From Thiomicrorhabdus sp963677355 (GTDB lineage: Bacteria; Pseudomonadota; Gammaproteobacteria; Thiomicrospirales; Thiomicrospiraceae), in the NCBI GenBank assembly GCA_963677355.2, contig CAXXXQ010000001.1:186001-250000 (forward strand): 64,000 bases of DNA. The letters are read 5' to 3'. Shown here piece after piece: positions 52,565-61,782 of this stretch. The first letter of the stretch is position 1; the number at the start of each line of letters is the position of its first letter. The notes under the pieces are model-generated. The model did no database searches. It was not told the origin of the DNA and was given only the letters and a program-made list of their open reading frames with translations. A program made the translations under genes and the position numbers.

Positions 52565-53998
52565 ATGATTCTTTACTCGTTTATCTCTTTCCTCACCCTG
52601 TTCTTTATTATCGGGATTTCCAGCTATTTCGTCAGCAAGCAGACCTCGGCGGACTACTTAGTCGCCGGCAAAAGCATGCATCCTCTATTCGTCGGGCTCT
52701 CTGCCGTGGCGACCAATAACAGCGGCTTCATGTTTATCGGCATGATTGGCGCAACTTACTCAATGGGGCTTTCTTCAATCTGGTTAATGGCGGGATGGAT
52801 TTTGGGAGACTACCTCATACAAAGAAAAGCCAGCGGCAGAATACAAGCCGTCGGACAAAACAGCCAAGTGCATTCCTTCGGCGGCCTGCTAAGCCATTGG
52901 GTGAGCGAACAATCCCCATCATCTACAGCAAAGCAAATTCATCGACTCAGACAGCTAACCGGAACCATTACCCTGCTATTTTTAACCGTTTATGCGGCCG
53001 CACAACTCAAGGCCGGAACCAAAGCAACCGAAGTTATTTTAGGCTGGACGCCTGAAGCGGGCATTATCATCGCTGCGGGAATGATCTTTCTTTACAGCTT
53101 CGCCGGCGGTTTAAGAGCCTCAATCTGGACAGATGTGGCGCAATCCATCGTCATGCTTTTAGGAATGGGATTTATGGTTGGGTTTGCTTGCTTAGCCGTC
53201 ATTGGAAACGGCGATATTTTCGAGCAACTCAACAATGTTTCCACCGGCTATATGGATTGGTTCCCGGCTAACAGTACGCTACTCAGTGCCGGCCTGTTCA
53301 TTATCGGTTGGATTTTCGGTGGCGCCGGGGTGGCCGGACAACCTCATATCATCATCCGCTTCATCAGCCTTTCCCCCAAACACAGCGTAAAGCAGATGAT
53401 GTTCTATTATTACAGCTGGTTTACTCTGTTTTACGGTTTGACCATCGCCGCAGGGCTATTAAGCCGGTTACTGATTCCGGAAATCAGTGATTTTGATGCC
53501 GAATTAGCGCTACCGATGCTGGCAGATAAACTCATGCCTGAAGTGTTTGTCGGTCTGATTTTAGCCGCACTGTTTGCCGCAACCATGTCTACTGTCGATT
53601 CACTTGTTTTGGCCTGCTCGGCTTCGCTGAGTCGTGACTTCAGTATTCAACCGACTTCATCGATCTGGCTGATAAAATCGGCAACGGTAGTCGTACTCGG
53701 AGTCGCAGTATTCATTGCATTGAGTAATAACCAGACGGTTTTCAGTTTAGTATTGGATGCCTGGGGAATGCTGGGCTCCGCCTTTGCCCCCCTCATCTTG
53801 TGGCTAGCTCTTAAAAAGAAAGCTTCTGCGTTCAGCGCAATAACCGCAATTGTGATTGGCATCTTGACCTTCAGCCTGTTTACCTATGGCGGTTATTTAA
53901 CCCATATTTACGCACTGACGTTTGGCTTCCTCGCAGGAATAGTGGCTCTAAGCATGATGAACAGGCAAAATTTCAACGCCGCAACGAAACACCTCTAA
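52565..53998 (+). CDS. Sodium/solute symporter (SSS family, PutP-like)
   Basis: A 477-residue inner-membrane transporter with about 13 hydrophobic helices. It has the SSS features SADYLVAGKSM, AVATNNSGFMFIGMIGATYSMGLSSIWL, the YSFAGGLRASIWTDVAQSIVML signature and ADKLMPEVFVGLILAALFAATMSTVDSLVLACSASLSRDF. These match PutP/OpuE-type sodium:proline or compatible-solute carriers. Its place as the last gene of the ectoine operon, two bases after the TPR gene, suggests uptake or recovery of ectoine or a related osmolyte. The substrate is not determined by sequence. Confidence 0.88.
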   Translation: MILYSFISFLTLFFIIGISSYFVSKQTSADYLVAGKSMHPLFVGLSAVATNNSGFMFIGMIGATYSMGLSSIWLMAGWILGDYLIQRKASGRIQAVGQNSQVHSFGGLLSHWVSEQSPSSTAKQIHRLRQLTGTITLLFLTVYAAAQLKAGTKATEVILGWTPEAGIIIAAGMIFLYSFAGGLRASIWTDVAQSIVMLLGMGFMVGFACLAVIGNGDIFEQLNNVSTGYMDWFPANSTLLSAGLFIIGWIFGGAGVAGQPHIIIRFISLSPKHSVKQMMFYYYSWFTLFYGLTIAAGLLSRLLIPEISDFDAELALPMLADKLMPEVFVGLILAALFAATMSTVDSLVLACSASLSRDFSIQPTSSIWLIKSATVVVLGVAVFIALSNNQTVFSLVLDAWGMLGSAFAPLILWLALKKKASAFSAITAIVIGILTFSLFTYGGYLTHIYALTFGFLAGIVALSMMNRQNFNAATKHL

Positions 53999-54027
53999 GG
54001 CTTTTCGTTACGGCATGCTAAAGAGAG

Positions 54028-56319
54028 TTAAATATCGATTAAATGAACTTTGTCGGTTAGCTGGCGCTTGTCTTGATTCCATGTCAAAGGCGTATCGATA
54101 CCAAGATCATAGCCATACAGCTTTTCCAATTTGGAGCATAAATCAACCGCATTCATAACGTTTTCTTTTTCACACAATTCCAATACCAGTTTGGTTGCCA
54201 GATAACTTTCAAAACTGATCGAATTCAAATACTTTAACGGCGCTTTCATTTTTGCCGCCTCTGCCCGAAACTCCACGGCTGCTGAAGCATCACTTTGATA
54301 ATCCAACATCGGTTCGCTTACCGTCAATTTCAATTTAGCGCGGCGGGCAAGCACTTGTTTCAAGACTCCGACACCAACTAAAGAGGTCGCATAATAGTGG
54401 ACGTGATTATCATTGACGCCCTCTATCAAACGAATCAGAGTTCGAGCCGCCCCCACAAAAATAACACTCTGTGGTCGAACCTGCTTAATGGTTCGAATCA
54501 AGTTATCCAACTCACTCGGCTTATAACCCAACACCCTGATTTTACCGGTTTGTTCACATAGGCGAGCGTAGACTTGGGCGGTTTTGGTTGATGGCAAAAT
54601 ACATAGATGGGTGCCGAAATCCAAATCCAGAGACTCGATAATCGTTTTGAACTCACTATCGAATCCTGGCTTGATATTAAACACCGGCGTAGCCGATGCC
54701 GTACGCAAAGCTTCACTGCCGTTAAACGGAGCGATCACCGGAATCGTATGTTTTCCAACCCCTTTAATAAATTTATCCAGATCGTTAATTGCAAAAGCCG
54801 GCGTCATTAATGCCATTGTATTTTTCGGCAGCATGACTTTTACCAGTGACAAATAGTTATCTAGATTGGATTCATCGTCAAAAAATCGAATGGCTAAGTC
54901 GCCATGTCTGTATGCATGGAAGGCCAGTTCGGCTCCCACCTTCTGGCTGGTTCCAATAAATGTAAATTGACCGGTTAACGGCACGATAAAACCAAGCACG
55001 GCTTTTTTAGCCGCCGCACTATTAATCTCCGGCAACTCCATATCAAGCGGTTGCTTATCAAAATGGCTTCCTGCATCGATTTTAACCTGAACCGGCACTC
55101 CTTCATCAATACTGGAAATACACAATGTATCGATCGGCATAGCAGAGATACGTTCTTCGATCAGTTGCTTGATCTCAGCAAAAGGCAACGGCTTGGAATA
55201 CAGATAGCCTTGTCCGATTTTACAACCTAGATCAAGTAACAAGTTTTCCGTTTCTTGGTTCTCGATTCCTTCAACCACCACATCCAAATCGAGTTCCCGA
55301 CACATATTGACGGTATTTTTAATCAGAATCAGCGACTTATGATTAGCCTGAATATCGTTGACAAAAGTGCGGTCGATTTTCAGTTCGGTCGCCGGCAGAC
55401 GTTTGATCTGCTCAAGCACGGCATTGCCGGTTCCAAAATCGTCAATCGACATCTTGAAACCTTTCAAACGTAATCGACTTAGCACTTCCAGCGCGTTTGA
55501 ATAAGACCATATCTGTTCGGTTTCAGTGACCTCAAGGATAATTTTTCCGGTTGAAATTCCTACTTCCTTTACACGAGACTCCAACCAACCGATAAAATCC
55601 AGCGAGTCCAGATCCTGAGTCGAAAGGTTAATTGATAAGGTCAATTTGTTATATAAACCGTGTAATTCGGTGAAATCGCGCAAAGCCAGCTCAATCACCG
55701 ACTTGGTAAGGCTTTGAATCAATTTGTTTTTTTCGGCAACCTCGATAAAACGGTCGGGGTAGATCAACTCCCCCTCGTTGGAGCGAATTCTGACTAGCGC
55801 TTCCACACCGATTAAACGGTGCGTGATTAAGTCAACCTGAGGTTGGTAATGGATTTCCAAACGTTTTTCTTCAATCGCACTTTCGATATGAGCCGGATGA
55901 AGACTATTTACCTTTGCATGAGCTGCATGATTATGCTCGGCTTTCTTGAGTGATTTGGCCTCGGCGATAATTTCGCTAATATCGGTAATGCGGAACGGTT
56001 TATTGAGCGTTTTCAAAACATGCAAACCGTGCTCTTCCGCCAACTCTTTTGCCGTCCCCAAAACCGAATTATCGAAACCGCTCATCAAAACGATGTGACC
56101 TCGATAATTCATTTCCAATAGATCTCGAAGTGTCTCGATTCCGTCTCGATCCGGCATCATCAAATCAAGAAACAACAGATTGAAGTCATTAATATTCACT
56201 GCCTGTAGAGATAAAGAGGTAAGCAGGGCATGAGACGAAACCTCTTCAAGCTCGGCGGCGGCACTGACCAAATCGCCAACATTCTGATCATCATCTATAA
56301 TGAGTATTTTGATTTCCAT
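54028..56319 (-). CDS. Response regulator: receiver - EAL - cytoplasmic type-I PBP-like domain
   Basis: A 763-residue soluble protein with three parts. The receiver (1-120) has the acidic pair Asp9/Asp10, phospho-acceptor Asp52 in LFLDLMMPDRDG, Ser80 and Lys107. The EAL domain (about 145-395) has the full catalytic set: Glu173 in VEALVR, Asn231, Glu263/Glu266 in EVTE, Asp293-Asp294 in DDFGTG, Lys314, Glu350 and Gln370. The third part (about 438-745) starts VLGFIVPLTGQFTFIGTSQKVG and continues as a two-lobed alpha/beta pattern like LivJ/AmiC-type binding proteins (FIKGVGKHTIPVIAPFNGSE, FGTHLCILPSTKTAQVYARL, SVIFVGAARTLIRLIEG). There is no signal peptide or membrane helix. It follows a hybrid kinase by 86 bases. 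Confidence 0.85.
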   Translation of the reverse strand: MEIKILIIDDDQNVGDLVSAAAELEEVSSHALLTSLSLQAVNINDFNLLFLDLMMPDRDGIETLRDLLEMNYRGHIVLMSGFDNSVLGTAKELAEEHGLHVLKTLNKPFRITDISEIIAEAKSLKKAEHNHAAHAKVNSLHPAHIESAIEEKRLEIHYQPQVDLITHRLIGVEALVRIRSNEGELIYPDRFIEVAEKNKLIQSLTKSVIELALRDFTELHGLYNKLTLSINLSTQDLDSLDFIGWLESRVKEVGISTGKIILEVTETEQIWSYSNALEVLSRLRLKGFKMSIDDFGTGNAVLEQIKRLPATELKIDRTFVNDIQANHKSLILIKNTVNMCRELDLDVVVEGIENQETENLLLDLGCKIGQGYLYSKPLPFAEIKQLIEERISAMPIDTLCISSIDEGVPVQVKIDAGSHFDKQPLDMELPEINSAAAKKAVLGFIVPLTGQFTFIGTSQKVGAELAFHAYRHGDLAIRFFDDESNLDNYLSLVKVMLPKNTMALMTPAFAINDLDKFIKGVGKHTIPVIAPFNGSEALRTASATPVFNIKPGFDSEFKTIIESLDLDFGTHLCILPSTKTAQVYARLCEQTGKIRVLGYKPSELDNLIRTIKQVRPQSVIFVGAARTLIRLIEGVNDNHVHYYATSLVGVGVLKQVLARRAKLKLTVSEPMLDYQSDASAAVEFRAEAAKMKAPLKYLNSISFESYLATKLVLELCEKENVMNAVDLCSKLEKLYGYDLGIDTPLTWNQDKRQLTDKVHLIDI

Positions 56320-56405
56320 CGTTTTACTTTTGAGTTTACAACTAAAATTTAAAATTGCTTTTCGCTATGCCGAATTGCAGCCTTCCTAATACGATTCAAT
56401 GCAAT

Positions 56406-59400
56406 CTAAGCCTTTTCATCCTCGAGGCAGTGGTAAATCGCATTCAATAGCTCTTTTTTACGATAAGGTTTATCCAGCATGGTAATTTCTTTATTGATCG
56501 AATTGGCGTGTTTGACGGCATCTTCCGGGAAGCCCGAGCTAAATAAAATCTTCATATCCGGATAAAGTTTGATAATGTCTTTAGCCAATTCAAAACCGTT
56601 TTTACCCGGCATCACAATATCGGAAAGCACCATATCCACTTTAGATTTGTCCAATACCGCCAAGGCATCATCAGCATTTGCAGCCGTCAGAATATTAAAG
56701 TTATCCGATTTCAAGTATTCCGCGGCCAGCATTCTTAAATCGGGCTCGTCATCAACAATCAAAATCGTTTTCGACTGGTTATCTGCTAAATCGGGTTTAT
56801 CGCCTTGAGACGGATATTCCGCATCATTCTCCAAAGCCGAAGACACCTCTTTTCCAAGCAGTTTGCTTTCGTCATCAACCTCATCAACTTGCGCTAACGA
56901 ACCCGCCTGTCGGTATTTGGGGAAAAATAGTTTAAAAGTAGTGCCGAGCCCCTCTTCCGAATAAATTTTGATATAACCTTCCGACTGTTTAATAAAACCG
57001 AACACCTGTGACAAACCTAACCCTGTACCTTCATGTTTGGGCTTAGTGGTAAAGAACGGCTCAAAAACCTTATCCATAATCTCTGCCGGAATTCCGGTAC
57101 CGGTATCCGATATCGCCAAAGCGACATATTCACCAACCGGAATCTCTACCCCCAAGATTTCCAAACTATTTTCTTCGACTTGATAATTCTCAACCGAAAT
57201 AAATACCTCGCTGCCCTCTTTCATCGCATCTTTAGCGTTACTGATCAAATTAATCAGAGCATTAGTCATCTCCTCAGGATCAATTTGAGTCGGCCAGATA
57301 TCTTTATCCCGATTAAAATGGAACTCCACTAATTTACCGCTCGCTGATTTAAATAACGTCAACTCTTTCTCTATCAATTCACCGATATCGACAATTTGGG
57401 TCGAAACAGGTTCTTTACGCGAGAAAGAGAGCAAACGACGGGTTAATTTGGCCGCTTTCAGAGAAGCATTCAGTGCGGTATCCAATCGGTTCTGTAGCGG
57501 TTCGCCATGTTCCGGTCGGTTTTTGTCAATCCAGAGTTTGGCTAGATCCAAATTGCCGATAATGGTCGTCAACAGGTTATTAAAGTCATGGGCAATTCCG
57601 CCGGTCAACTGCCCTAAAGAATCCATTTTCTGCGACTGTCTCAAATGACTTTCCAAACGTTTACGGTCGGTAATATCCCTGACAATACTGATCACTTGAT
57701 AATCACCGTCCTGCTTAATCGGACTCAAACTGATTTCGGCATAGAAGGTTCTACCACAGACACTTTGCGCTTGAATGTTCGGTCGCTCCGACATGGTTTT
57801 CTGCTGCGGATGTTTATAGTACTCATGGCGCATCGCTTTGTGTCCGGTCTTATAGGGGTGCGGCACCAATGAATCGATCGTCATACCTTTAAAGCCTTCT
57901 TCGGAGGTTTCAAACATTTCCCGCGCTTTTCGGTTAGACATGAGAATATTGCCCGCTTTATTGGAAAGTAAAATGGCATCCGGAGCGGAATCCAAAAGGT
58001 GCCTGACTCTCGCTTCACTGTCCATGACTTGGTGCTGTGCCTCTTTAAGATCGGTCACTTCAGTCAGAATCAAACCAAAGTATTGATCACCGGCACCGGC
58101 GGATTGAATCACAAACCCTTGTCGATTGAAGTATCGAGTAGACAAGTCAGATTCAACGACAAGAGAATCTTTCAAATCCTTTTCGGCTGCCAACACTTTT
58201 CCGCCAAGCTGCTGCCGCTGTTTTCGCGTAGCAAAATCGAATCCTGACGATTCTTGCTCTTCGCCGTCTGCCTCTTCTTCACCGGTCAATGCCGCCATCT
58301 TTTTGTTTGCATAGATCACGTCGCCGTTCGGCGAAAAAATCATCATTGCATCGGGAGCTCGATCGAAAAACTGCGAAATTAATTCTTTCTGAAAATCCGT
58401 CTCTTCTTGCAATTGATAACGTCTGAAACTAATGAAGCTGAGAATAAATGAAAAAATCAATCCGCCGATCAATAACAGTTGCGCCAACTTACTGAATTGT
58501 CCGCCGTCCAATAACCGGGTCTGCCAATTTGTCGGCAGGTCGAATCCGGCAATCAGATAAAAATCCTTGGCTCGACTGAATATTCTGCTTTGATCCATAG
58601 AATCATTGTCAATCAAATCCATTCTTATGATCTCAAAAGCTTGGTTATTCTCCTGCCAAGCAATCTTAGTTTCCTTTCTAAGACTCAATTTCTGATATAA
58701 GTCAGGCAGAAAAACACGCAGATTATTGTCTTGCAAATTCAACTGTCCGGCCCATGGTTGCTGGCCTTCCGGCGCAATTAACCAGTCGAATTGATTATCC
58801 GTCATCCAGATTTTCTGGTTTTCTACTGAACTTAAAGATTGGATTCGGTTGAGGAAATGATTCGCCAAATAATTCACAACCAATACACCGATACGCTGAT
58901 TGTTGCTGTCAAAGACGGGGGCGGAAATACGTAAAGTCGGCTTAAACGGAATCTCTATTTGGCCGTTTTCGATGTTCAAATCAATTTTTGAAATGGCTAC
59001 CTGACCCGCTTCGAGCTCAACGGCATCTAGAAAGTAATAACGCTCCGATTTATTCTGTAGATCATCCGAGGCTACTTTGTTAATTTGATTTTCCATTCGG
59101 TTAAAACGGATAAGCTCGTCACCGTTTAGATCAATGAAACGAATCTGATCGATATTCTCTCCGTAACGAATATAGTTTTTCAACAATGACTCCTGAGTCA
59201 TTGTATTAACCATCAAATCGGGGGGAACTTTTGTTTTGATTTGTTTGATAGCATCCGCCAAAAATAAAGTGCCGTTAACCATTTCACCAACGCCTAAACT
59301 GAACACTTTTTGTCCGGACTGAACCAGTTTTTGATTTTCAATATCAATGAGTTTTCTTTGCGCTTCATTGCTGAAGAAAAGGTAGGAAGACAAGAAGGCG

Positions 59401-59471
59401 ATAATGATGACGCTAATCAGCAAAAAGGTGAGAATGAAGCTAGTGAATGCTTTCAAAAATGCCCTACTCAT
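56406..59471 (-). CDS. Hybrid sensor histidine kinase (periplasmic sensor, two PAS, HK, receiver)
   Basis: A 1021-residue kinase. A first membrane helix (about 8-30), a periplasmic region of about 300 residues likely of double-Cache type, and a second helix (about 333-350) come first. Two PAS domains follow (about 370-480 and 485-610), then the H-box GGIAHDFNNLLTTIIGNLD, the ATPase boxes NALINLISNAKDAMKEG, AISDTGTGIP and GTGLGLSQVFGFIKQ, and a C-terminal receiver (about 900-1020) with VDDEPD, LSDIVMPGKNG and DKPYRKKE. The GGIAHDFNNLL type of H-box is common in hybrid kinases. It should phosphorylate itself in response to a periplasmic ligand and pass phosphate to its own receiver or to the REC-EAL-PBP regulator encoded next. 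Confidence 0.92.
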   Translation of the reverse strand: MSRAFLKAFTSFILTFLLISVIIIAFLSSYLFFSNEAQRKLIDIENQKLVQSGQKVFSLGVGEMVNGTLFLADAIKQIKTKVPPDLMVNTMTQESLLKNYIRYGENIDQIRFIDLNGDELIRFNRMENQINKVASDDLQNKSERYYFLDAVELEAGQVAISKIDLNIENGQIEIPFKPTLRISAPVFDSNNQRIGVLVVNYLANHFLNRIQSLSSVENQKIWMTDNQFDWLIAPEGQQPWAGQLNLQDNNLRVFLPDLYQKLSLRKETKIAWQENNQAFEIIRMDLIDNDSMDQSRIFSRAKDFYLIAGFDLPTNWQTRLLDGGQFSKLAQLLLIGGLIFSFILSFISFRRYQLQEETDFQKELISQFFDRAPDAMMIFSPNGDVIYANKKMAALTGEEEADGEEQESSGFDFATRKQRQQLGGKVLAAEKDLKDSLVVESDLSTRYFNRQGFVIQSAGAGDQYFGLILTEVTDLKEAQHQVMDSEARVRHLLDSAPDAILLSNKAGNILMSNRKAREMFETSEEGFKGMTIDSLVPHPYKTGHKAMRHEYYKHPQQKTMSERPNIQAQSVCGRTFYAEISLSPIKQDGDYQVISIVRDITDRKRLESHLRQSQKMDSLGQLTGGIAHDFNNLLTTIIGNLDLAKLWIDKNRPEHGEPLQNRLDTALNASLKAAKLTRRLLSFSRKEPVSTQIVDIGELIEKELTLFKSASGKLVEFHFNRDKDIWPTQIDPEEMTNALINLISNAKDAMKEGSEVFISVENYQVEENSLEILGVEIPVGEYVALAISDTGTGIPAEIMDKVFEPFFTTKPKHEGTGLGLSQVFGFIKQSEGYIKIYSEEGLGTTFKLFFPKYRQAGSLAQVDEVDDESKLLGKEVSSALENDAEYPSQGDKPDLADNQSKTILIVDDEPDLRMLAAEYLKSDNFNILTAANADDALAVLDKSKVDMVLSDIVMPGKNGFELAKDIIKLYPDMKILFSSGFPEDAVKHANSINKEITMLDKPYRKKELLNAIYHCLEDEKA

Positions 59472-59767
59472 AGATTAGCCTTCCTATCGATCGATGAATA
59501 TTTTAAATATACATTGTGTATCGGCAGACCGACTAATAAATAGCACTAGTTTTTTTTATCTTATGAAAAATCTTATTTTAATTTAGCCTTCCTTAAGCTG
59601 CTGTTTATATTGTTTTTTTAGCCATCCAGTAACGTTTTCAAATCAAAACCAAACCGTAATTTCGGCCGCCATTTTTTACTAATAAGTGTGGCTGTTAGAG
59701 TAAAAAAAATAATGGGATCAGTTGGCCAAAAATAAAGGAACAAGTGTATGCAAAGCAGAAGCAGTTA
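59472..59767. other. Intergenic region kinase / tetR
   Basis: 296 bases of AT-rich sequence with no gene recognised. A short palindrome ATACA-TTG-TGTAT (59509-59521) lies about 40 bases upstream of the kinase start, where a promoter or operator would be expected. No strong terminator for either neighbour is visible. Confidence 0.45.
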
Positions 59768-60415
59768 CTAACGATCAAGCGACTTTTCCGCACCTTTTAA
59801 AAAGAGCAAAATCGCTTGCTCAAGCGCCAAATCCAGTTCATCTTGAACGATGGTTTCGCCAAAAAGCAAACGATTCATAAAAGGCCCTTTAACCATCTCG
59901 ATAAATTGAGTCGCTGCAATCGTCTCATCGAGTAAAGTCAGTTTCCCGGCTTTGACTTGTTTTCTTAAATAACTGGCTAACATTTCAATCCCAACCTGAG
60001 GACCGTATTTATAGTAAATACGCTGTATCTCTTGTTGATCTTCATTGTTCTCCGTTAAAACCAGACGATAGATCGCCAAACCATCCGGTCTTAGCACAAT
60101 GCTCTGCAAATGCCTTCCAAAGTAGAAAAGACTGCTTTCAATATTTTCACTCCAGTGAATTCCCTCTTCCATTTCGCCAAAAAACTCAAGTGTTTTTTTA
60201 CGAAAAACCGCTTCAAACAGGCCGAGCTTATTGCCGAACATTCGATAAAGGGTCACCAAAGAACCGCCGGAAAGGCGAACCACTTCATTTACGCTGGTTC
60301 CGGCGTAGCCCTGAGTTAAAAATAGCTCTTGGGCGGTTTCCAAGAATTTTTGTTGTCTTGCCAAGCCTCTTTTATTGGAAGGTTCGGTGACAGTATGTAA
60401 AGAATTCCGATTCAT
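59768..60415 (-). CDS. TetR-family repressor of the adjacent RND pump
   Basis: A 215-residue regulator. The N-terminal DNA-binding region reads QKFLETAQELFLTQGYAGTSVNEVVRLSGGSLVTLYRMFGNKLGLFEAVF, a canonical TetR helix-turn-helix; the C-terminal domain (FFGEMEEGIHW to the end) resembles AcrR/TetR_C sensors of efflux operons. It is divergent from an RND operon with a 24-base inverted repeat between them, the usual arrangement for local repression relieved by a pump substrate. Confidence 0.9.
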   Translation of the reverse strand: MNRNSLHTVTEPSNKRGLARQQKFLETAQELFLTQGYAGTSVNEVVRLSGGSLVTLYRMFGNKLGLFEAVFRKKTLEFFGEMEEGIHWSENIESSLFYFGRHLQSIVLRPDGLAIYRLVLTENNEDQQEIQRIYYKYGPQVGIEMLASYLRKQVKAGKLTLLDETIAATQFIEMVKGPFMNRLLFGETIVQDELDLALEQAILLFLKGAEKSLDR

Positions 60416-60479
60416 AAATACTCAAAAATCATTCAAATTATTAAAAATATTGTAACGCAAACTAAAGTATACCAAGCGA

Positions 60480-60509
60480 TTGAAAGAAAAGTGTAGTGTG
60501 TGCTACACT
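60480..60509 (+). promoter_or_regulatory. Candidate promoter of the RND operon
   Basis: TTGAAA (60480-60485) and TACACT (60504-60509) are separated by 18 bases. The inverted repeat at 60488-60511 covers the spacer and the -10, so a bound repressor would block polymerase. Confidence 0.45.
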
Positions 60510-60511
60510 TT
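60488..60511. promoter_or_regulatory. Inverted repeat, likely TetR operator
   Basis: AAAGTGTAG (60488-60496) and CTACACTTT (60503-60511) are perfect arms around TGTGTG. It lies in the divergent gap between the TetR gene and the pump operon, a typical place and size for a TetR-family site. Confidence 0.75.
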
Positions 60512-60547
60512 ACTACTAAATCACTTATTTTGCTCAAGGAATCGATT

Positions 60548-61720
60548 ATGTTTTCAGCACTTTCCTCTCAAAAAAACCGCTTAGTTGCTTGTGCCATCGG
60601 CTTTTTAACTTGTTTTCCCGTGCTGGTAACCGCGGCTGAACAAGGACAAAAACCTCAAGCTATGCCGGTTGTTGCCAAAGCAGTCAGCCAACAAAACGTG
60701 CCGGCTTATACCGAGTACACGGCTCGAACTCAAGCAGTTCAACAAGCGGATGTTTATGCTCGAGTAAACGGCATCTTGGAGAAAAAGTTTTTTACGGAAG
60801 GTCAAACCGTCAAAGCTGGCGACCTACTCTATAAAATCGATGACCGCAAATATCGTGCGATGGTTTTAAAAGCCAAAGCTCAAGTCAGTGTGGCAAAAGC
60901 CAATCTGAATCAGGCGGAGCGTGAATATAATCGTGTTAAAGGCTTATATCGCAACAAAGCCGTTAGTGCTCAGGAAGTAGATACGGCGCTATCCAACCTT
61001 GAATTAGCCAAAGCGGAACTGGAAGGACAACAAGCGGCGTTAAACGAAGCGCAAATTGATTTGGATTACACACAAGTTCGTGCTGAACTTTCCGGTATCA
61101 CCGGAATGAAAAAACAAGACTTGGGAAGTCTAGTGGGAACCAACAGTAGCAACAGTCTGCTGACCAGTATTACTCAACTTGATCAAATTCACGTGCTATT
61201 TGCCATCCCGGATGCAGACTTCGTAAAACAGAAAAAACTGATTCAACAAGGTAAGCTGAAACTGTTGCCGAATGCGGAGTGGAAAGCTCAATTACTGGAT
61301 AGTCACAACAATGTCAAAGCGACCGGTAAAATCGACTATATCGATTCTCAAATCAACACTAATACCGGTAGCCTGCAAGCGCGTGCCCTGTTCGAGAATG
61401 AACAGAAGCAGATTATTCCGGGGGAATTTGTACGTTTGAGAGTCACCGATTCCGTTCGCCAGAACGTTTTTGTCATCCCGCAGAAAGCCGTACTACAAAT
61501 GGGTCAGCAAGCTTTTGTCTATAAAGTGGATGACGGCATTGCCAATCTGGTTCCTGTCAAACTTGGAATTCAACAAGGGCAGAACTGGTTGGTTGAGTCG
61601 GGGCTACAAGACGGGGATTTCGTTGTCATGAACAACCTGATTAAACTGCGCCCGAAAACCCCGGTCATGATTTTGCCTGAAAACGCAGGTCAAGCCCCAG
61701 CCGACAAGCCATCGAAATAA
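60548..61720 (+). CDS. RND efflux periplasmic adaptor (membrane fusion protein)
   Basis: A 390-residue AcrA/MexE-type adaptor. The ATG at 60548 has CAAGGAATCGATT before it and opens the signal MFSALSSQKNRLVACAIGFLTCFPVLVTAAEQ; the upstream in-frame TTG at 60500 lies within the promoter. A barrel-sandwich lipoyl part (VNGILEKKFFTEGQTVKAGDLLYKIDDRKYRA), a coiled-coil hairpin (about 95-160), beta-barrel and membrane-proximal domains follow. No lipobox Cys is placed for lipid modification: the one near the signal (CFPVLV) is followed by Phe and is not in a lipobox. It precedes the pump gene by 62 bases. Confidence 0.93.
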   Translation: MFSALSSQKNRLVACAIGFLTCFPVLVTAAEQGQKPQAMPVVAKAVSQQNVPAYTEYTARTQAVQQADVYARVNGILEKKFFTEGQTVKAGDLLYKIDDRKYRAMVLKAKAQVSVAKANLNQAEREYNRVKGLYRNKAVSAQEVDTALSNLELAKAELEGQQAALNEAQIDLDYTQVRAELSGITGMKKQDLGSLVGTNSSNSLLTSITQLDQIHVLFAIPDADFVKQKKLIQQGKLKLLPNAEWKAQLLDSHNNVKATGKIDYIDSQINTNTGSLQARALFENEQKQIIPGEFVRLRVTDSVRQNVFVIPQKAVLQMGQQAFVYKVDDGIANLVPVKLGIQQGQNWLVESGLQDGDFVVMNNLIKLRPKTPVMILPENAGQAPADKPSK

Positions 61721-61782
61721 AACTCGATATTGACTTGGATAACACGACAAAAATCAAAGAGCGTTAATTAAAAGGATTCCAC

